A stretch of DNA of 64,000 nucleotides from the NCBI GenBank assembly GCA_934047225.1, contig OW204000.1:16696001-16760000 (forward strand), given 5' to 3'. This document shows positions 20,440 to 30,300 of this stretch, one piece after another. The DNA is from Ypsolopha sequella (lineage: Eukaryota; Arthropoda; Insecta; Lepidoptera; Ypsolophidae). A program made the position numbers and the translations under genes. Position 1 is the stretch's first letter. Every line of letters begins with the position of its first letter. The notes under the pieces were generated by a model, which was not told the DNA's origin, did no database searches, and saw nothing but the letters and a program-made list of their open reading frames with translations.

Positions 20440-22955
20440 TTTGTGCAGTGGCAAAGACCAGTTTAACTATGTACTTGCTAACATAGTAATTTGGATCAAG
20501 CTGGGTAATTAATGACTTTGCATTCTTTGCAATGAAATGATTTATTTTTACGACATAGTCATTATTAAAATCAGTATTAGTATATCCAATAATATAATAG
20601 GATATAATAATAAATGATAAGTAGGTAATCCACTTGATAAAATATATACACATCCGTAGTATGAGTGTGCAAGGATTATTAGAAATCGTTTCACGTCATG
20701 GTGCTTTTTTGTTAATTTATTTCATTCTAAAATAATAATACTTAAGGCACTACAACTTTCACTTTGATTCGCTTTTCATTGAGATAATTAACGTCGTTCG
20801 GCGATTCGTTTCTTTTTCATCTTGATTGCGGTTGCTGGATGAAATTGATTAAGTTTAACCGGTTTGTAAAATAAAAACAATAAAAATAAGTTACTTTCCA
20901 ATAACTTTAGTCTGAGTGACTTTGTGAAGCCATAAAGGAAAAAAGTAGTATTTGATGAACATGTTCAATTGCTGACGCATGGCAAATAAGTAATCGATGA
21001 TTTCCCCTCGCATGCGCCTGCGACTATGCTTAAACATATCGCATCCGGTTCCGGAATGCAGCTGATAATAATCTCGATAAGATAGTAGGTTAATACGGTA
21101 TAAGCTGGCTTTTTAGTTGGGATTCGGAATCATGTACGAATAGAAATTTCCTGAAAACCTAATAATGTAAAGCTTCAAGGAAATTTTACATCGCCGATTT
21201 GTTAGAAAACCGCTTGACTTTCTTATGATTTATGGCTATTCTTGGTTCCCACCAAAATCGAACTTCCGGATACGACCCGAGTTCACACTTGTGCAATATT
21301 TTAGCTGATAGTCATCCTCAGCAACAGTATTGTTCCCAGCACAACACAAAGTCGCAGCGGTCGTGGACCTATTACCGATTCGTGCAAGACAATTTCCACC
21401 TTGAAATAAGGTCCCGCGTAGAGTTGCCAACTCCAGGTGGCGCAAAGCGCTGCGTATTTTATTATCTGTGGTATAGCTGTCAAAAAGGCAGTCATAGGTA
21501 TAGCTTTCTACCCAATTTGTGTCTGTTTAAAAACAAATATATTCTTTTTTGCCACTTTTTACGATTTGAAAACCGTTTCAAGGAGTACTGTTCTTAGTAT
21601 TCAGATTTAAAAATAAGCATGCATATCCTTTATTAAATGAAGTGTATTTCATATGACCTTCAGTGACGTTTTCAGTTATCACCACACATTTCAAAACGGA
21701 AAAAACATTTCTTGAACGCAACGCGTTCGACCGACCTTCCAACCTAATTATGATGACGTAACTTCCTGCAAATACTAAAATACTTATAAAATCAGTTTAT
21801 AAGCATGAAAAAATACATACCTAAATCATTACATTTTATTCCAAAAATTAGATAGCACATTGACTGAAAAATAAAATTTATGAAAATATCTTGCTACCTA
21901 AAAAAACACCTCTTGTCACGCAAACTCACACACACATACACACATACACCCTCTCTCTCACACATTCACACACAAGCACACCCTCTCTAGATATTATATA
22001 ATTTACTTTTTTCTTTAAGTTTTTTTGCCTAAATTTATTTTATTTAGTTTATTTTCATGACAAATTAATGAAAATTTTTGTTATGGAGAGCGAGACTTCC
22101 TGGTACAGGTATTTTTATACTTAATAGGAGGCCTCAACCTTGTATTATGATAAGATTTAAGTTATGAAATAAAAACATTTTTGTTTTTTTTTTTTTGAAC
22201 TTGCATTATCTTAGAAAAAAAAATAATAAAGAAGCCATAATGCAAATATAAATTACACTGACTAGAACTTCCGTTTTTTTTTAAGCGCTTTATCTAACAC
22301 TAAAGCGCTATGTTGGCAAGGCAGCTCAGATGTCGTCCTGCGTGCCTTCGGCGTGCCACAGCATTCGGCACACTATCGTCGTCGTGCGGAACCAGGAAGA
22401 TAAAATGTACTTTATTTATTGCCTTGGCCCCAGGAGTTGCCATAATTTTCAAATGCGAAATAGGCTAAGTTATGGGTACAGTTTAGCTTGAAGCCAAGTT
22501 AGGTTAGTTAAGTTAAGTTTAAAATTGGGTTAGAAACGTCCTCTGAAGTTAGGAGAAATGGGACGGACTAAGTAACTTTGTAATGGAGTTTCGCGGAATG
22601 TTACTTCTCAAACATTTCTTACAAAAGTTTCTAGTTCTTAATTTTGCTAATACTTTTGCGATCCTGTAGAAGATTTCAACAACGTATAAATAGGCTAGAT
22701 TTTTTGTCGCTGAAATGCCTGAAACTATAGTTTATAGAGATGAATATAGATATATTTTGCTCTTTCTAAGTTTTTTTTTTAAATTGGGATAGTGAATGGT
22801 TTAGAATATAATAGAATAATTAATTATTTATTATATCAATGAGCATCAAAGGCTCACTTTGTTAGTAAAAACTGTGTTAGTAAGAAACTTGTACAATAAA
22901 AATAAAAACAAATGAAATAACTTAAATTAAAAAATATGCACATAATAAAGTTATT
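20440..22955. other. Interval without a supported gene
   Basis: Overlapping frames at 21232-21597 (+) and 21236-21495 (-) cover a patch with more balanced base composition, but I recognise no domain in either. A GC-richer patch at 22300-22390 (ggcaaggcagctcagatgtc) is also unassigned. Confidence 0.3.
21920..21990. repeat. CA/CT microsatellite
   Basis: Runs of cacacacatacacacataca and ccctctctctcacacattc form a compound simple repeat about 70 bp long. Confidence 0.8.
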
Positions 22956-22957
22956 TC

Positions 22958-23305
22958 AATTGTTTGTTTTTTGTTTGAAAGTTGATTTCAAGGTTTTACA
23001 TCTACGTATTAAACTTTGTTTTTATTTTCAGTCTGATTATAAAAATTAAATCTTCAAAAACAGTTCGTCCTAAATGGCATCCATTTCCATGATAAGATTC
23101 GTAATAATTTTTAACAGCTGACACTTTTCAAAAATTAAATTTATGTTCCTGTTAGCTTAATGTTGTCTCATTCATACACAAAAGAAATTACAAAATTTGG
23201 ATATGTCATTCCTAAAAAAATGCAAAAATGTTAGTACTGAAAATTGAATTTCCTACAAATCCTCTATAGAAAACAGCAATTTTATGTGTAAAAGACCTAA
23301 TATTT
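22958..23305 (+). repeat. Interspersed repeat, third copy
   Basis: Collinear with 12156-12500 in the same orientation, with scattered substitutions (gaaagttgatttcaaggttt, ccatgataagattcgtaata, gtcattcctaaaaaaatgca). No terminal repeats or coding capacity seen. Confidence 0.65.
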
Positions 23306-23373
23306 CTTTGACTTCATGCCCAATGATCGAATTTTCTACTAAACTGCATTGAATCTGGGCCTGTAGCACAGTG

Positions 23374-23712
23374 TTTAATCGCGCGCGATGCGACTTAGTT
23401 GAATCACGAGTAAGTACCAGGAGCGTGACACGATGTTCTCCTCGCACCATGTGATTCAACTAGTGGCGTCGCGCGCGATTAACGGGACACCTGACGCTAG
23501 AACATCAACAACACCAGGTTTTCAAGGGTTCATTTTAAGAAACTAGGTCTCTCCTTATATTGAAGAAAATATATTTGATTTATCGATCTTTTATCTAGGG
23601 ATTTCACCTATAAACAATGTTTTAAGATTTAAACATTTGTAAAAAAAAATGTTTTTCATCCTCTTTTTTTTGTTCTCAATCGTTCGTTTCAAAGACGCGG
23701 TTAAGAAATCAA
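23374..23712 (+). repeat. 33-bp inverted repeat joined to the GGGACACCTGACGC repeat
   Basis: gtttaatcgcgcgcgatgcg, then acttagttgaatcac (23374-23408), pairs with gtgattcaactagtggcgtc, then gcgcgcgattaac (23451-23483). Directly after it begins gggacacctgacgctagaac, collinear with the minus strand of 9237-9010 up to gcggttaag. The unusual GC-rich word cgcgcgcga stands out in AT-rich DNA. Confidence 0.5.
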
Positions 23713-24196
23713 CTTGATTTTTTTTAAGTAAAATAGGCAATAGAAATATGAAGGGGTGTTACCTAAATCCAATATTTTTTTCCCTACTAAGTATTTCAGT
23801 ATTAGCTAAAAACTTACCGATTTGTTGTTTCGCTGCGTGATCACTAGTATTTACGCGTCCAAGAACAAGAGGCCAAAGAGCCAACATATAATCGCCTCGA
23901 TGGAAAGCAAATAAGGTCTTTGCCATTAGAGTTATTATGCTGGACGGGTAATAAAAAAAGTTGCTAGGGTATGCCATCCTCTTAAACACTACAGGCCCAG
24001 GTGTATAATGAACAGATAGCAGCCAGTATGTAGTAATAATAAGACATGGAATACCACAATGTCCCGTACAGTTCGCGTAATTGGTAAGTTAAGCATTATC
24101 AGAGCAGACAGTAACCGTTGAAACCGTTAAATTCTACGTACTGCGTTTATTGATACGCTATACAATGTAAAATACCGATTTAGAAAAATTACTATT

Positions 24197-24330
24197 CAAT
24201 TTTTCAATTCAATTCATTTATTTATGTCACGCTCTAGGCCAATATAATATTAACAAATTACAAATTATCAACTAGTTATAATAAGTATTAAAATTAAAAT
24301 TAAAATATGGTTACTAATTGTTAGTAAGTT
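24197..24330 (-). mobile_element. Probable LINE 3' tail
   Basis: ttcaattcaattcatttatt, then tatgtcacgctctaggcc, reads on the minus strand as a short 3' end with AATGAATTG tail repeats, the layout of the other LINE tails in this window. No coding part remains. Confidence 0.35.
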
Positions 24331-24489
24331 CATCAATATTACAGCAATAATAATTTCATTTAACTTTGATTGATTTCATTTTACAATTCTCACACATTAA
24401 TATTTCGGTCCAATGTCGATCTATTACATTCAATACATTATTGACAATACATTATTATACTATGGACATTGAAGTGTATTTTTAAAAAA

Positions 24490-24660
24490 ACTAGCTTTCG
24501 CCCGCGCTGATTTCGTTTGCATTAACCCGGAATAAAAAGTAGCCTATGTCACTCTCTCCGGCCCATAAACTATCTCTATGCAAAAATCCGTTGCTCCGTT
24601 GCTGCGTGAAAGAAGGACAAACTAACAAACCAACAAACACACTTTCGCATTAATAATAGG
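24490..24660 (+). repeat. CTAGCTTTCGCCCGCG-type lepidopteran repeat
   Basis: It begins actagctttcgcccgcgctg and ends aacacactttcgcattaata, with aataaaaagtagcctatgtc and gtgaaagaaggacaaactaa between. This order is familiar from a very abundant moth and butterfly repeat. Its class is debated; I leave it unassigned. Confidence 0.55.
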
Positions 24661-24999
24661 GGTACGGATTACAACTATGAAGAAACAAATGAAAAATATC
24701 TTCTCTGTATTAAAAAGTTATATATAACTAATCCAATTTGACATCTACCGACTACAAAATTTTATTCATATTGATAAAATGATAACATAATGTACGACAT
24801 GGTTTACATTCGGAATCACTGCATCGACACAATAGTACGAAATTTTTGCTAATTTCAAGAAATATAAAAAAATTACATTGTCGCGACATCAATATCCGAG
24901 GGGTGTCAAAGATAATTTCGACTTGCCTTTCGGACCACGCAAACTGAACCCGCGACCTCGGGTTTAGTGGTCAATAAGACATTAGGACCATCATTGTTT

Positions 25000-25192
25000 C
25001 ATCAAAGGTGACTTTCATTAATATATTTGAGACTCGGTAGGTGAGGTTCAATAACCCTTTCTGTGAAAAACGCGAAATAAAGTGTAGGCTTCTAATTCAA
25101 TTTAACTGAGCACAAATAATATTTTGCAAAAAAGGTACCTGAACCTTGGTCCAGACCACTTACCGAGTTATCAATAAAAGTGACCTTATATG
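25000..25192. mobile_element. 'CAAGGTGAC' family MITE, copy 2
   Basis: Left end aaaggtgactttcattaat, then actcggtaggtgag, pairs with right end ccacttaccgagttatc, then aataaaagtgacctta. The arms match copies at 41, 45051 and 47597. Confidence 0.5.
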
Positions 25193-25384
25193 CTACATAA
25201 ATACAAGAAAATAAATTGCACTTGTCTGCTTTTAAACCTAAATCCGTCAACGAAACAGTTAAAAGTAGATCAGCGGTCCTTTCCGCACATTTTATCACGT
25301 TTTTCTGACCAAATAAGCATCAATTCGATGTACCGTTTTTCTTCTATTTACGTTTTTCCGATGGCGAGCGTCTACGCCGTAATT

Positions 25385-25754
25385 CAGGGGTCGGCAACCT
25401 TTTGGCATAGGAGGGCCACAAATGTTACCAGAGGATCAGCGAGGGCCGCATATAATAAATAACGCATTAGTCAATTTTGTGTCATATTTATTGTAGTTTA
25501 AAACAGAATTTAATATTAAAATGTAATGCGATTTTTGCGGCTGGATTTGACTCGCATTTTAGACGTGGAAATGCGCAGCATTACGTCTAAATGTGTATCC
25601 GTTAACTGAGAACTATGCTTGCTTTTTCATTAGTTCAGAATGGAAAATGTCTGCTCACACAAATATGTACAACCAAACTCTGTTATCATGCAGCGATTAG
25701 GAACCTTGAGGGCCGCACCGAAGTGGTTCGCGGGCCGCCGGTTGCCGACCCCTG
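25385..25754 (-). mobile_element. 370-bp internally deleted hAT derivative
   Basis: The termini caggggtcggcaacc and ggttgccgacccctg are identical to those of the 2761-bp hAT element at 37091-39851. Subterminal words match too (gggccacaaatgtta / gggccacatatgttg; gggccgccggttgcc). The middle keeps part of the transposase 3' coding region (gtctgctcacacaaatatgt and tctaaatgtgtatccgttaa match 37350-37440). Flanks CGTAATT and CGTAGTT resemble a decayed target duplication. It could have been moved only by transposase supplied in trans. Confidence 0.75.
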
Positions 25755-25821
25755 CGTAGTTTATGTCACCAGAGCATGGCGCGGCGGTAATTCTGGTACT
25801 ATTTGTCACTCGAAATATCAG

Positions 25822-25990
25822 TTATTCGACTTTTGTTTAGAGCGTGATAAATACCATGCGATGTATTACAGGCGATTACGAAACCATAGGACGATAAAAT
25901 CGATTCACATTCTTTGAAAAACCGTTTTAAAATCGCACGAAATCTACTTCGCAATCTTTTCGCACGCGCCAGAATTGCCCGTCTGGCCGA
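25822..25990 (+). repeat. Dispersed repeat shared with 28409-28615
   Basis: The segment from attcgacttttgtttagagc through aaccataggacgataaaatcg to cgcacgcgccagaattgcc is collinear with 28409-28615 (attcgacttttgcttagatc ... acgcacgtgccagaatagcc). A 64-codon minus frame here (25799-26008, Arg-rich) has no counterpart in the second copy. Confidence 0.5.
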
Positions 25991-26009
25991 TTCGTTCAGC
26001 CTTACCATC

Positions 26010-27460
26010 TTAGCTACGGACCCGAATCTAGGAATCTTCTATTCGTGATTCGGCATCAAGCTTAACACACTACTAATCGTATTTGATCAAAGAATACAAC
26101 AATGAGCTCGTCTCCTATATGAAGATTTTTATGAAAATCTATTGCGTTTAAAAAGCTAAAAAACATTTTTTCGATATCTCAAAAAATTACGAAGTTATTG
26201 GCAATCAAAGTGAGCTTAACGGCATGTATCGTGACGTCATCTGACACGATTTCACACGAAAAGTGATAAATATCGCCATCGCTAGCATCGGTAATAATAT
26301 ATATTTTTTAAAAATTCAAAAAGTTTTTTGCTTTGCTATAACGCATTTTTTTAAATTTTTTTATTAATTTATAATAAAATTTATAATTTTACACTATTTT
26401 GTTACATGATGCATCAATAATACCAGTTTGTCCTACTCATATTCGTGCATGAGATTATGCCCACAAAAGCAGACACAAATAAATACTTGCATACAAATTA
26501 TACTTAATTAGTCACTATAAAAATATACTGATGTTTCACTACAGGAGACGTATCCATTATACAAAAAACCAAGTGTAACTTTTCTAGAGATTAAATTACG
26601 AAAAACAATTCGTTCCGTCATATTTCTTAAGTGTGTTATTGGCAAATTGATTGAATCATTAGCTTAAGTTGAAAAATTAGAGAACAACGCAGTTACATTA
26701 TCCGGGAAAAAACTAATTATGATTATTGTTTTTTCAATGAAACGAAAATAAATTAAAAGGTTTTCTTTTATTCTTGTACCTACATAATATATTTATTGTC
26801 TCTAGAAACATCAAATTTCAGATAGTTAGTTTATTAAAAATACTCCTTAGCTTAGGCATTATCTTATTTCACTTAATAAATTTAGAAATAGCTGTAAAAA
26901 ATGCATAAAAAGCGAGTGGTACGAGGCACGCATAACAATCATCATAACATTATACAATTGTTTTAATATTGATGACTTAGTGAGAGCATCAATATAAAGA
27001 CGCTTTGCCTTAAAATCAAAAAAGTTAATTACATCATCGTTATCAAATTGGCAAAACTAAGCAAAAACAGCTTTCATTGAGTCACGCTCGAAGTCAACAT
27101 AAAAACCTTCTTACTTTAGAATCTTTGGATCGCCTTTTTGGACGGCTATTCTGACACACGCGACCATTTGCGAAGTCAAGAGGCGGGTGATTTTTAAATG
27201 CTCTTTGTACAGAAACGAATAAGCTTGGAAAATAAAAAAACTTTTTCCTTGATTCATAACAAATTTATAGAGTCTTTTAAGGCGCTACGGAAAAAAAATC
27301 GACACTTTTAGAACTTGCATATCTACTTCAGTAAATTATGTATTATTTTAATAAAATAGTATATTATTTTTGGAATCTTTTTCTACGGATATGTTAAAAC
27401 AGAAACGTGATTGGAGAAATTCGGCTCGATAGAAATATTTATTGAAATGAGGTCTATAAT
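26010..27460. other. AT-rich interval without recognised features
   Basis: I found no open frame, inverted repeat or LINE tail worth calling. Confidence 0.35.
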
Positions 27461-27464
27461 ATAA

Positions 27465-27640
27465 TAATAATAATAATAATTCATTTATTTCGGCCACCAT
27501 AAAGCCATATAACACACACAGTATCTACAATAGTGTTAGTAAGAAAAATAAAACTGCTTAACCTATTGTTAGTAACATAAACCTATATTTACATATTTTT
27601 ATTTTTCAGTACATGAATCATCGTACAATGGTTCATGTAC
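27465..27640 (-). mobile_element. LINE 3' tail with (ATT)n repeat
   Basis: ataataataataataattca, then tttatttcggccaccataaa, reads on the minus strand as an element 3' end with an AATTATTATT tail. A short hairpin (cagtacatgaatcat...gttcatgtactg) lies at 27608-27643. The body is lost. Confidence 0.4.
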
Positions 27641-27987
27641 TGAAAATCAAACCTGCTCGCGAACATGCTCAGGATGCCATATATATATATCTATATCGAC
27701 ACCAATTCTCCTGGTGTGACAATTGAGAATGACATAGGGACTGCAATTATATATTATTAGATGGGTTTTAACGGTATCTAGGACCTGGTTAAACGAAATT
27801 TTGATATCAACTTTAGTACATTTTATATTAATAAAAAACCGACTTTTTGCTACTTTTCCTTGAATCCATCCCTCTCGCATTGAGGTTTTTTTTGCATATG
27901 GAGTAATAGGGACGCAAAAACTTTTACATATCGCCTTAACCACCTGGCTTGCTATTGGAATAGATTTATTCCCGGTTCTTAAAAAAC

Positions 27988-28260
27988 ATACAAGGTGACA
28001 TTAATTAATGCAGCCAGTAATATGATAATAAATATTTTAACTTAATAAAAGCTTTTTTTACTGTTTTATTATAAATATATACAGACTTTTATGAATATTA
28101 TGGTAGAAATTAAATAAAAAAAATGTTTTCTTAATCGAAAGTTTTCTTTTTTATTTAATTTCTACCATAATATTCATAAAAGTCTGTATATATTTATAAT
28201 AAAACGGTAATTAATGCAGCCAAATATATACTGAAGATACGGTAAGTGCTCAGTAACAAG
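27988..28260. mobile_element. 'CAAGGTGAC' family MITE, copy 3, split by a palindromic insertion
   Basis: The left part catacaaggtgacattaatt, then aatgcagcca, resumes at 28208 as taattaatgcagccaaatat and a segment with gaagatacggtaagtgctca, as in the other family copies. The duplicated TAATTAATGCAGCCA (28002-28016 and 28208-28222) brackets the insertion at 28017-28207. Confidence 0.55.
28017..28207. mobile_element. Palindromic insertion with 15-bp target duplication
   Basis: The insert holds a near-perfect palindrome (28060-28208) with outer ends actgttttattata and tataataaaacggt, and arms containing tgaatattatggtagaaatt. The arms match the outer arms of 14387-14642, but the mini-hairpin core is missing. 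Perfect 15-bp direct repeats flank it. Upstream of the palindrome both copies also share cttaataaaag. Confidence 0.6.
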
Positions 28261-28408
28261 GTTCGATTATGTTTTACAAAATTCGTGAATAATTTTTTTC
28301 CTTTTTCTCCTTTAATTTTTTTGGCCGAGAGAGAGAGAGACTCAATCAAAAATTCCCTAAAAAAATGAAAAAGAAATAGTAATGACAATAATAAAAATAA
28401 AAATCATT

Positions 28409-28615
28409 CGACTTTTGCTTAGATCGTGATAAGCACTATGCGATATAAATTCAAATGTTTTTTACCACCGGGTTATTAACCCGTCAAATGGCGCTTATGA
28501 AATGTAAGGAATACGTACCATAGGTTTTTAATCGAAGATATCGATACACATTCACAGAAAAACCAATTTCATATCACCCTAAATCTGCCTTCGCTATTTT
28601 TACGCACGTGCCAGA
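28409..28615 (+). repeat. Second copy of the 25822-25990 repeat
   Basis: Collinear with 25822-25990 but with about 40 extra bases (accaccgggttattaacccg, a small hairpin) inserted after the start. Confidence 0.5.
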
Positions 28616-28619
28616 ATAG

Positions 28620-29730
28620 CCACCCTGGTCTAGAGGCTCGAACGTCTCAACCACTGAACCGGAGAGCGCTGTACAAATCCCCTAGGAGTATTTGTGTCCG
28701 AAGTATCACGCTGGCAAGTAAAAGTCGTCAGTGGAACTTGTGGGTGTACGAGTGTAGACTGACTTGCATTTCACAGTCTATACTCGGAATCATCGCGTGT
28801 GACGATGTATTCTTTTGTAATTGTTTACTAATACAAGAATTTTGCCCTTTACCCACCCGCGTGGATTCAACATTGTTGTAATGGCTTGAGAACTGACTGA
28901 TATCTACCTATCAACAAACAAACCCATCAACAAACAAACCTACCTATCAACAGCAAACAGTACTTAGACGAGATTAGCACAATACCGTTAAAGAAGGGCG
29001 TATAGAAAAGAGGGCTCTACCTAGCAATGGCCAGAAAATTTAAACGAATGTTCAATATCACGTACATAATTTGGTTGGAAAGATTTAAAGTATCAAACTG
29101 ACATTTTCATTATATAATAAGTGTATTATAGGTACATAATGTTATTTATACTTGTATAAATTTCGGATTTATAATCTGTAGAAGAGAATCATTGATTTCC
29201 ATTGCCTATTTCCGGCAAAAGCTACCGCCACTTTACGGGTTATTTAATATACAAGTATACATAGTATGCCATGGCACTGCAGTGATTAGGATTATTATGA
29301 TGAGCTTTTATTTTATGCATGTGTACTTTTTACTGTGTAAGGTCGTTGACATTCTTGTTCTTAAAACAGCAATAATTCCAAAAGATTGAGCAACCGCTCT
29401 AATGCTATACCATATACGTCAATTATCGCCCACAAATTACGAGTTATCGAATGATATTGTATGAAATTAGAGGAAATAAAGCCTTTTATTATTGCACTGA
29501 TGAATCATAAATAAAATTGAGATATAAATTTGATTCGTATATAACTGTAATAAATTAACAGAACTAATATGCCTAGTTCACGGTACGTACAATTTTTTTT
29601 TAAATCATTATTTGTATAATCTATTTATTTGTACAAAGCTGTTTTACTTTTTATGTCTGTTTTCTTCTGTGTTCTATATTCGTGGTGTGCATCTTAGATT
29701 ACGATTTGTGTTATAATTTGAACATAATAT
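28620..29730. other. Interval without recognised features
   Basis: A short imperfect tandem (caacaaacaaaccc / acctatcaac) lies at 28910-28950. No supported gene or element seen. Confidence 0.3.
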
Positions 29731-29736
29731 ATGAAA

Positions 29737-29895
29737 GCAGATTCTGAAGGCTTTAATTTTAGTTTTATTGCTGTCAAAATTAAAAAAATTCCAAAGTAAT
29801 TTAGCTTCTGTTCTCGACGCTTATGAACGATGTTGCAATGAACAAAATTTAGTTTTGACAGCAATTAAAGTAAAACTAAAGCCCTCAGAATCGGT
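29737..29895. mobile_element. Small fold-back element
   Basis: gattctgaaggctttaattt, then tagttttattgctgtcaaaa, pairs with ttttgacagcaattaaagta, then aaactaaagccctcagaatc. Arms are about 42 bp around a spacer of about 75 bp. It ends about 40 bp before the 3' end of the LINE. Confidence 0.6.
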
Positions 29896-30300
29896 TTTAT
29901 TATATATCTATCTGGACCGTCTCAGCTTATAATAAAATAAAATAAAATAAAAATACATTTATTGGTCTTTAAAACACAAGCATACAAAACAAAATAGCAA
30001 CACAAATTAAAACAGACAAAGTAAGACATTTTGTAAAAAACATAATTCCTGACACCTACGCTGGCTTTGCAGCCGTCTTGCAGCATGTCAGTTACAATAA
30101 TGTAATCAGGGATATAGACACATATTTAAACAATAAAAATAAGAATAATAATAAAATTGTGAACTTAATTCTAAATAGTGCACGCTTTTGTGAGTAAGGT
30201 GAGGGTGTGTGAGAGTGTGTGTGTGTTTGTAAGGATTTATGAAAGGTTTACTGGATCAAGAAATACGAGTATTGTGAATGATGTATTCGGGAAGTTGCAC

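Noticed and set aside
21232..21597. 121-codon + strand frame and overlapping minus frames as an exon
   Set aside because: More balanced composition drew attention, but I recognise no protein on either strand and found no convincing splice pair.
28640..28680. Possible tRNA-derived SINE head (ctggtctagaggctcgaacg)
   Set aside because: A weak B-box-like word only; no A box at the right spacing.
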